Assembly (NCBI GenBank): GCA_025603075.1
Contig: MU626337.1
Coordinates: 27,689 to 91,688, forward strand
DNA: 64,000 nucleotides
Direction: 5' to 3'
Source of the DNA: Neoconidiobolus thromboides FSU 785
Taxonomy: Eukaryota > Entomophthoromycota > Entomophthoromycetes > Entomophthorales > Neoconidiobolaceae
In this document: piece after piece, positions 57,164 to 64,000 of the stretch
Numbering within the stretch: the first letter of the stretch is position 1
Layout: every line of letters starts with the position of its first letter
Notes under the pieces: generated by a model
What the model was told of the DNA's origin: nothing
What the model saw: the letters and a program-made list of their open reading frames with translations, nothing else
Database searches by the model: none
Position numbers and translations under genes: made by a program

Positions 57164-57486
57164 TCATAGAAATCTTACTGCAGTACCAAACTTAACCCCA
57201 AATTCTTCAATATCAATAAGTTTGCTTTTATATAACGGATATCCTTGGTGGGGACAAAACTAAATATTGCACTTTAATCTTCATTGATTTGTTTATTTGA
57301 GAAGTAAAATAATAATTCTCTATTACTTACCGCTTCCATTACTTTATAATCGTCATCTTGTTTAACTATCAATAACTTTAATATTCTATTATCTAGTCGT
57401 AATTCTGCTTTTTTATAAATTAATTTATTGCTATTTTGTTGAAAATTTTCAATTGTTGTTAAATAATATTTGGTCAATTCACTCAT
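57164..57486 (-). CDS. Small unknown protein, two exons
   Basis: Exon 57486-57331 ends at a consensus donor GTAAGT. Joined to 57259-57164 after TTTAG it gives 83 residues ending GVKFGTAVRFL. If the 71-nt intron is retained, the frame stops after 70 residues at 57274. The spliced form is preferred because of the strong donor and the protein-like second exon (FCPHQGYPLYKSKLID). Strand-like Lys/Leu/Ile segments (ELRLDNRILKLLIVKQDD) suggest a small beta-barrel such as an OB- or SRP-type fold, but I do not recognise the family. Confidence 0.5.
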
Positions 57487-57843
57487 TATTCTTTTTAATA
57501 AAAAATAGATTTTTAATTTGCATTGTCATTCTTTTAATTTTTAATTTCTAAATCCTATTTCCTTTTTAAAACTTAAATTTAATTATGACAAAAAAATTAG
57601 CAAAAAATGATCAAGTTTCTATAAAAGAAATCCCAACTTTAATTAAATAAAAAACAGGTGCTAATAAGAGGATAGAAGTTATAAAAGAAGAAATAGAGAG
57701 TCAAAAATAAATATTGGGGATAGGATAAATAAATACACATATTAAAGAATTAAAAAGAACACTTAAATAAGGTTTAAAAAAGGTTGGTACTTTTTCAACA
57801 TACTACACATCATCTATAAGAGTTGGAATCACTTAAATCAAGC
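57487..57843. other. Intergenic, 357 bp
   Basis: A Lys-rich plus-strand frame near 57.58-57.77 kb has several stops and no start; I do not call it. Confidence 0.4.
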
Positions 57844-59130
57844 CTATGGTTTGGTTTCAGATACATTATTACTTAAATTATTATTTGACATTAGATTCCA
57901 AATGGGTGGCAAAGAAAACTTTTGAGAGCGTCGATGATGAGATCTTAAAGTAACGTTGGATAAGATGGATTTTGATAATTGAGTTTCATTTCCAGTATTA
58001 TTGTTTGTTTCGTTAGCACCATTGTTTTCAGTATTGTTGTTACTTTCTCTCCTCCTCCTAGAGTTTAATAAACTTGAATGTAAATCTAACCAAGCATGAC
58101 TAATAGTATCGCCACCTTTACCAAATACAGAGGAGACTTTATTTAGTAATTGACGTTGTACTTTACTCTCCGTTTTAATTTGATTGGGGGTACCTTGTGC
58201 TGTTGAAGAGCTAAACTCGGAATCTGGACTACTATCTTTTAAAGTAGAACTAGGTGATGGACATTTAGTACTATTTTTACTATTTTTATCCTCTTTTAAA
58301 CTAGCCATGGAATGACGTAAAGATAAACTTGGATTAACTACTGTTTTTGAAGAACCCATTGAACTATTTGATAAACTGGATCTTAAAGATGGGGTTGATC
58401 TTCTACTTGATACTACAGATTTAGGGATCTGTTTGACTGATTTTTGTAAACCAACCTCTTGTTGAGGAAGATTATTACTAAAATTATAAAGTAATTTAAT
58501 ACCATTTTCTGGGAATACTTCCACCCACAAAACTTTACGTAAATGATTTCGATTTGGGGTTTGAGATAAAGAGCGGGTTAATTTACCATCCATAAATTCA
58601 ACAAATTCGCTCCAATGTTGTTTAGATACATATAATTGAAACCCTAAGAAAAATAATAATTCAACTTCCATCTTATTGATTTCTTCTACTTTAAAGAGTC
58701 CTTGACTAACTTGTGCCCAACTACGATTATGATAACAGTTATCATAAAGATATTTATAAGCTATAATTAAGGCGGCTAATAATAATCTATGAGGTGAGCT
58801 ATTGGTGCCTTTACAAGCTGGATGTTTTTGTTTTAATCTAATCAAATAGATCAAAGCTAAAAACAAAGTAGTGATAGAAGAATTGGTTCTTCTAATAACT
58901 CTATAAATGAATTCGTTTAAAGGCGGTAAACCACTCTTTTCAATCTGTTCAGGCTCACAGCCAAATAAATGATTGACAAATCTTTCTGCTAATGCAATAG
59001 CTACTAGTCGTAATTGTTTACGATCTTCATCACTTGTTATTATCTTTTCATCTAAATGGGCTGGGATGATTAATTCTAAAGCATTTGTGCTTGGCCTTGG
59101 GTTATTGTTACTATTTGATATTGATAGCAT
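57844..59130 (-). CDS. Pho80/PCL-type cyclin
   Basis: A single-exon frame of 428 residues. The cyclin box covers about 37-165: ALAERFVNHLFG, the PPLNEFIYRVIRRT helix, TTLFLALIYLIRL, HRLLLAALIIAYKYLYD, and NKMEVELLFFLGFQLYVS, the pattern of Pcl1/Pcl2-like cyclins that activate Pho85-type kinases. The C-terminal half is Ser/Asn-rich and probably disordered, as in many fungal members, with several SP/TP sites. It likely links cell cycle, polarity or nutrient signals to a CDK5-like kinase; the exact partner cannot be read from the sequence. Confidence 0.8.
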   Translation of the reverse strand: MLSISNSNNNPRPSTNALELIIPAHLDEKIITSDEDRKQLRLVAIALAERFVNHLFGCEPEQIEKSGLPPLNEFIYRVIRRTNSSITTLFLALIYLIRLKQKHPACKGTNSSPHRLLLAALIIAYKYLYDNCYHNRSWAQVSQGLFKVEEINKMEVELLFFLGFQLYVSKQHWSEFVEFMDGKLTRSLSQTPNRNHLRKVLWVEVFPENGIKLLYNFSNNLPQQEVGLQKSVKQIPKSVVSSRRSTPSLRSSLSNSSMGSSKTVVNPSLSLRHSMASLKEDKNSKNSTKCPSPSSTLKDSSPDSEFSSSTAQGTPNQIKTESKVQRQLLNKVSSVFGKGGDTISHAWLDLHSSLLNSRRRRESNNNTENNGANETNNNTGNETQLSKSILSNVTLRSHHRRSQKFSLPPIWNLMSNNNLSNNVSETKP

Positions 59131-61922
59131 TCTTTCTTATATTGTATTATATTATTAAAAACACAAATTGTTGTAAATAATAAAAAGAGAAATGATAGAT
59201 TTGAAAATCAATTCGATGATTGTATTATATATAAAGCTTATATTCGATTTAAGGGGTCAAAATACTAATTTTAAATCAGAGTCATAAAACTAAAACTGGG
59301 GAAATAAGAATATACTGATAAAATAATAAGTAAGATTTAATTGAATATACTCTACTATCTAATCAAGTTTATATAACTAAAAAAATACGATCAAAGTTTA
59401 AAAAGAATAAAAAAATTTATTTTTCTATATTCACTTTTTTTATACTTAAATAAACATCTAACTTTTAGGTTAAAAATTACTAATTTCTGGTCGATTTCAA
59501 ACTCTCATTCTTGAAATTGAAACTTGAAATTTATATCCAAATCATCTAATTTGTATACTTTTATGCCTTTTGAAACTGACTTTTGATACTCAAATGCCTT
59601 AATCAGCTCTTGAAACTATGTAGCCATTTATCTATTTTTAGTAAATCTTATCAATCATAGCCAATCAAACCTCCAAAAGATACTTTTAGTTGATCTAAAA
59701 GTATCTGACTTCATTGGCTTAAAAGTATTTTTATTAACTAGAATTTATGCACTTTAAACTCAAAGTTACTTCAAATTTTCAATAACAAATAAAAGAGATC
59801 AATTAAGGTTAACTCTTTGATCTAATTGATAAAAATCAACTCATTGAAAGATCTACCACTTATCAGGCTGCCTCAGTTTAAATTTGAGTTCAAATTCTCT
59901 TGCAATTTAATTACTATTTAATCTATCTTAATCGCTTTTCTTTAAAAATCTACTTTCTTTTTTTAGTTATTTGTAACCACTAGCTTATCCATTTTTTGCC
60001 CGCTTTTTAATGGCTTATTCAAATTCAAATTGGATTTTAAAGATTTTCTTTTGACAACAACTATTACGACATGACTTGAAAAAAGGCTTATTAATTAAAA
60101 TTAAAATTGGAACACTGGATCATCTTTTCTCCATAGTTTTTTGGCCGAATCCCTGAATTAGTACTAATTTTTACAACACTCTATTGTTTGTCTTAACTAG
60201 TTTTAATTCATTAGCATAGTAAATTGGACTTTGTTTCATTATCATATCGCTATTCTTGACTAATCAAAAATTACATCATCCTTACTCTAAATTGAAATCT
60301 GGGTAAATATAACGTTAACTAAAACTTCATAATGACTGTACTCTTTTTGATAGCTCATCATTTGTTCATTTTATTCAATTTATGGCTATTATGAGTTAAC
60401 TAACTGTTTATTTGAGAGTAAGTATTTGACTAAAATTAATATCAATTTAATAATTAGGCTTTAAAAAAAGATTTCAACCAATTGTTTAATTATAAAAATT
60501 GCCACTAAATAAGTCAGTTTATTTGAATTAATTTAATATTAGTTATTGTTATTATTTATTTTAAATGCAAATTGGGCATTTTGGTTCTGTTTTAGTGAAT
60601 CCTGATTATTGCAAAATATCAGTTTTTATAGCTAGAAAATATAAAATTAAAAATGCCCAATCTACACTTAAAACATAAATGATGTTACGTAGAATTCATT
60701 TTGTTTTATTATTTTGTATTACTTTTAACTCAGTTTTAAAATTCATTTAGTAGTTTTATCTACTGCCATTTTGTTTAAATCCATTTTTAATATTTGAATT
60801 AACTAACATATTAAATGCCTAAACAAAGCTTTATCTTTAAGGACTTATATACTATTACTATTGAACATTTCGAAAATTCGATACACAATATTCCTTCTAT
60901 TACAAATACTTACAACACTATTATAACTTAAAAAAAGAATTTGGATCAAATATAGTTCAATGTGATTTATTAAAAAGATAAATGAAACTAAAAACTTATT
61001 TTTTAACTTCACTTACTAAAATGAAAATCTTAACCCCTTATAATATTCTAGTTCAAGTTTTAGGCTTAAGATTGAACCCTGTTTTGAAGAGCAAAAGATT
61101 CAGTAGTTAAAAAAAGTAATTTTCTGACCATGGTATTCAAATGTTGCACTTTAATTCAAGTTATGGATGTAAAAATAGGAGCTTAAGATTAAACAGGAGA
61201 CTGAATTTTCGGTTGATACATATTCGAGCCTTTTTTTAAATTGTTTTGGGATAGTGTCAGTGCTAGATTATTTCATGATAACTTAGAAGATAAATAATCT
61301 GATTAATTACATTTAATATGAAAGTTGTGACTGCTTTTCACTTGAATTTTAAAGATTAATTAAAATAATATTAGAAATTTCTCATTTTATTTTAATTTAA
61401 TATAAGAATATTAAGTAAAAAAATTATTTATAAATAACTGAGTTTATAAGCAGGATATTTTTTAACATGGATAATAATAAATTTAATTAAATTTTATATT
61501 ACAAGTAGTTGAAAAGTTTATCATGATTTTAAACTTGATTTCTCAGTTAGAATTCAATTATGTTTACAAAATTTCTATGACAATGTCCAAATCATGAAAA
61601 GCAGTGATGGAGTTATTTGCAATTAGATCTTTTATTGCTTTTGATTTCTAGTTATTTTTTTCTAGTATGAATTCAAGAATTCCAACTTTTCAATATTTTA
61701 AATTCACATAAAGAAATATTAATTACAAATTAAAAGCAAGCGATGATATGCAAAGCTATAAGTGGTTTTAATTGAATTTATTAATCAATTTCAAATTTTG
61801 CATTCAAATAAAATCGGAAAATAAAGGAGTTTCAAATTAAACAAACATATATTTTATTCAAAAAAAAAGAAAAATCTATTAAATTGTGAATGTGTTTATT
61901 CTTATACTAAACCTCAGTAAGG
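59131..61922. other. Gene-free region, 2.8 kb
   Basis: I looked for exons in both strands and saw none. The sequence near 59.4-60.4 kb is richer in C than typical spacer and may include a long leader or regulatory region for the cyclin gene. Confidence 0.4.
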
Positions 61923-62387
61923 CTAAATAATAGCAACACTGTTATGTTTATTAACATTATTATTACTCTTATTGATATCTTTCTTATGAATATTATCAAC
62001 GAATACAGCTGCTTTTTTATTGCGATCAAACTGATGAGCATTGAAACTGTTAGCATTAACATTGAAACGATCATTATTGATAACATTTGGGAAACCAAAG
62101 GAGTTAAAGTTATTGAATCCTCCATATCCATTATTATAGCCCAAACCGGGAGAGTAATAATTGAAACTACGTCTAAACAAATTTGTATTTGTAGATAATG
62201 AACTATCTAATATATTTGGAAAACTTAAGGTGTTTAAAGTATTTAAACCATTATTACTATCATATTTATATTCAGTAGAATAGAAATTAAAATAGCGTTT
62301 AGATAATTGTTGTTGGTTAGAGGTTGGGATGGAAGTGATAGTAGAAACTAAAGATAAAAAGATAATACTTGGTTTGAATTTAGTCAT
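61923..62387 (-). CDS. Small secreted Gly/Asn-rich protein E
   Basis: 154 residues, the longest family member. Signal peptide 1-19 and LSKR ending at 31. Uniquely it has a second dibasic site, RR at 72-73, followed by SFNYYSPGLGYNNGYGG, which repeats the module after the first site (YFNFYS). Processing at both would yield two peptides. The tail matches the family (NVNANSFN, VFVDNIHKKDIN, final VAII). It lies on the opposite strand from A-D. Confidence 0.8.
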   Translation of the reverse strand: MTKFKPSIIFLSLVSTITSIPTSNQQQLSKRYFNFYSTEYKYDSNNGLNTLNTLSFPNILDSSLSTNTNLFRRSFNYYSPGLGYNNGYGGFNNFNSFGFPNVINNDRFNVNANSFNAHQFDRNKKAAVFVDNIHKKDINKSNNNVNKHNSVAII

Positions 62388-62420
62388 TTTTTAATAACTA
62401 TTCCAAGTCATTGATTCAGG

Positions 62421-62456
62421 GTTTTTATATTTACTAGTTACTAATATTATTTATCT
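62421..62456 (-). promoter_or_regulatory. GATA-type box and TATA, family gene E
   Basis: On the minus strand AGATAAAT begins at 62456, 27 bp before TATAAAAAC at 62429, which begins 42 bp before the ATG. Confidence 0.65.
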
Positions 62457-62604
62457 TTTTTGATAAAATAAAAGTTAAATTGATAAATAGAGTTAATTAT
62501 TAATTATAATAAAGATAATTAATGTAGTCTTAAAGTATTATTATTTGCTATTATATTTATCAAATTAAAGGTAATTTTATTTAATTATTATTTAATAAAT
62601 ACTA

Positions 62605-62708
62605 AATGGGAATGTATTTTTGTATTTAAGAATTTTACTAACAAATTTTCTGCTCAAATAGCGCTTAAAAGATGGAAAAAGTAATGAAGCCAAAAAATCA
62701 TCCCCAAA
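62605..62708 (+). mobile_element. Hairpin MITE, copy 18
   Basis: Nearly complete: ATGGGAATGTATTTTTG, AAATAGCGCTTAAAAGATGG and ATCATCCCCAAA. It lies between two minus-strand family genes. Confidence 0.8.
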
Positions 62709-63303
62709 TGTTGTTATAAGATTTAGTAAAGAATCTACTTTATCACCAAGTACTTTGAGTTATGACATACTAAATTAATTCTATCTATTGTCAGAAGATT
62801 GAGAAAGTTTTAAACGTTTAGTAAAAAACAAAATTAATAATATAGCGTTAGTTATATTTAAATACTTTTTTTATAGTAATAAACAGATTCTTTATAATTT
62901 TAAATAATGTGAGTTTGATTTTAAATAGCCTTGTAAAGTTGCATAAATAAACTCATTAATCACCATTTTCTGAGTGTTTTATACTCAATATAATAAAATT
63001 TGAAAACTTTTGGATTTTTATTAATTTTTATTGAAATAAATTTAATTTATAAATACTTTTCTAATATATAGTAGCTTTTAAATTTACTAGGTAAGATGAT
63101 AAAACTATTAGTTTTTTTTAGATAAAGCTAACTAGCAAGTCTTTATAAGATACTAGTCTTTCCCTTATTTCCCTATTAAAAAGAACTTGTTTTAAAATCA
63201 AAAAATTGATGCCTTTTATAGTAAAGTTAAAAAGTTTCAATCTAAATACATGACGTGAAGCATCAAAAGCATGAAAGATTTAATATTCTAAATTTATAAA
63301 CTT
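62709..63303. other. Intergenic
   Basis: A+T-rich; no feature seen before the simple repeat. Confidence 0.4.
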
Positions 63304-63384
63304 AAAATAAAAATAAAATAAAAATAAAAATAAAAATAAAGATAAAAATAAAAATAAAAATAAAGATAAAAATAAAAATAAAAA
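63304..63384. repeat. (AAAAAT)n simple repeat
   Basis: About 81 bp of AAAAAT/AAAAT units with occasional AAAGAT variants, downstream of family gene F. Confidence 0.9.
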
Positions 63385-63429
63385 GGGTATTAGTTTCTAA
63401 ATCTTTTGTTCTAATAAATATGAGCTATA

Positions 63430-63768
63430 TTAAATAATGGCAACATTATCATGCTTATTAACATTAATATGCTTCTTATTGATATCCTTCTTGTGAACAT
63501 TATCAACGAATACAGCTGCTTTTTTATTACGATCAAATTCGTTCAAATTAAAGTTATGATTATTAGCGTGGAATCTGTTATTATTAATTACAGCTGGGAA
63601 ACCAAAAGAGCCAAAGTTATTGAATCCGCCATTAAACCCACCAACCCCATAGCCAGGATAGAAATTGTTAAAAGTACGTCTGGTTAAGTAACTATCACTA
63701 GAAGTTGGAAGAGAACAGATAGTAGAGGTGAAAGCTAAGATAATGGCGTTTAATAAGAATTGATTCAT
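63430..63768 (-). CDS. Small secreted Gly/Asn-rich protein F
   Basis: 112 residues with the shortest Gly block. Signal peptide 1-19, LTRR ending at 31, then NNFYPGYGVGGFNGGFNN and GFPAVINNN. The tail has VFVDNVHKKDINKK and ends NVAII. It is closer to B in its N-terminal half and to E in its Lys-rich tail. Confidence 0.8.
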   Translation of the reverse strand: MNQFLLNAIILAFTSTICSLPTSSDSYLTRRTFNNFYPGYGVGGFNGGFNNFGSFGFPAVINNNRFHANNHNFNLNEFDRNKKAAVFVDNVHKKDINKKHINVNKHDNVAII

Positions 63769-63802
63769 TTTTTGATAATTATTTTGAAGGTTTATCTTAT
63801 TG

Positions 63803-63810
63803 CTTATATA
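63803..63810 (-). promoter_or_regulatory. TATA box, family gene F
   Basis: TATATAAG on the minus strand starts 42 bp before the ATG. The GATA-type box is not at the usual spacing; the nearest TGATAAAT lies 58 bp upstream of the TATA. Confidence 0.55.
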
Positions 63811-64000
63811 CTTTTGTATCTTTCTTTTATTATGTATAGTATTATTTTTACTTAACGTTAATTTATCATTATTTATTTATACTAAATAAAACTATAATTA
63901 GTTCAAAATAATACTACATTTATCTGACTAATGATTGTTAGTTGATAATATTGTATAATCTATGCTTTATTAATTGAATTTATAAGATACATTAATAGTA
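63811..64000. other. Right edge, no gene seen
   Basis: Upstream region of gene F; A+T-rich with a TGATAAAT motif at 63868. Confidence 0.4.

Overview
The window is a very A+T-rich nuclear segment of a eukaryote, most likely a fungus outside the Dikarya. Genes are split by very short GT-AG introns (mostly about 44-60 nt). The recognisable proteins are Rrp5, Efg1, Gwt1, Sec3, Psf2, a UPF0658 Golgi protein, a Pho80/PCL-type cyclin, prenylcysteine oxidase and a small Hsp20. A partial receptor at the left edge carries class A (rhodopsin-like) GPCR hallmarks, which are rare in Dikarya but reported in early-diverging fungi. An Entomophthorales (Conidiobolus-like) source is my inference, not something the sequence proves. 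A run of Ns at 15149-15590 shows this is a draft assembly.

Layout. 0-7 kb: GPCR 3' end, a heat-shock-type Hsp20 gene with an HSE, and a disordered unknown protein. 9.8 kb: a lone tRNA-Gly(UCC). 11-14.2 kb: a multi-exon IQ-motif protein and a small protein matching the central, RRM-free part of U11/U12-65K. 14.6-16.3 kb: a secreted Ser/Tyr-rich protein with 9-residue tandem repeats, collapsed by the N gap. 19-25 kb: the large rRNA-processing factor Rrp5. 26.3-28 kb: prenylcysteine oxidase with a 19-nt microexon. 32.7-37.4 kb: UPF0658 Golgi membrane protein, Efg1, and an unknown secreted protein. 37.9-45.3 kb: a tandem-PH protein, the exocyst subunit Sec3 (15 exons, no N-terminal PIP2-binding domain), and, divergent from it by 101 bp, Gwt1 of GPI-anchor synthesis. 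46-47.2 kb: a Myb/SANT plus AT-hook-like protein. 50.5-63.8 kb: six members of a small secreted Gly/Asn-rich family, interrupted by Psf2 (GINS), a small unknown gene and the PCL-type cyclin.

Two patterns cut across the window. First, a short hairpin-like element of about 100 bp (TATGGGG...CCCCATA ends, AGCGCT at its centre) occurs 18 times, always between genes; it looks like a MITE family. Second, the secreted-protein family has an invariant Kex2-type dibasic site at residues 30-31 and an almost fixed promoter: TATA 41-43 bp before the ATG in all six, with AGATAAAT 27-28 bp further upstream in four. I consider this family, with its repeated N-x-N-x tail and fixed promoter grammar, the best candidate for an undescribed system here: a coordinately expressed secreted structural or peptide-precursor set.

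Housekeeping genes fall into ribosome biogenesis (RRP5, EFG1), DNA replication (PSF2), exocytosis and cell surface (SEC3, GWT1, UPF0658), with secreted structural proteins alongside. I see no operon-like or biosynthetic-cluster logic among them. All exon joins below were worked out by hand from reading frame and splice signals; no alignment was run.
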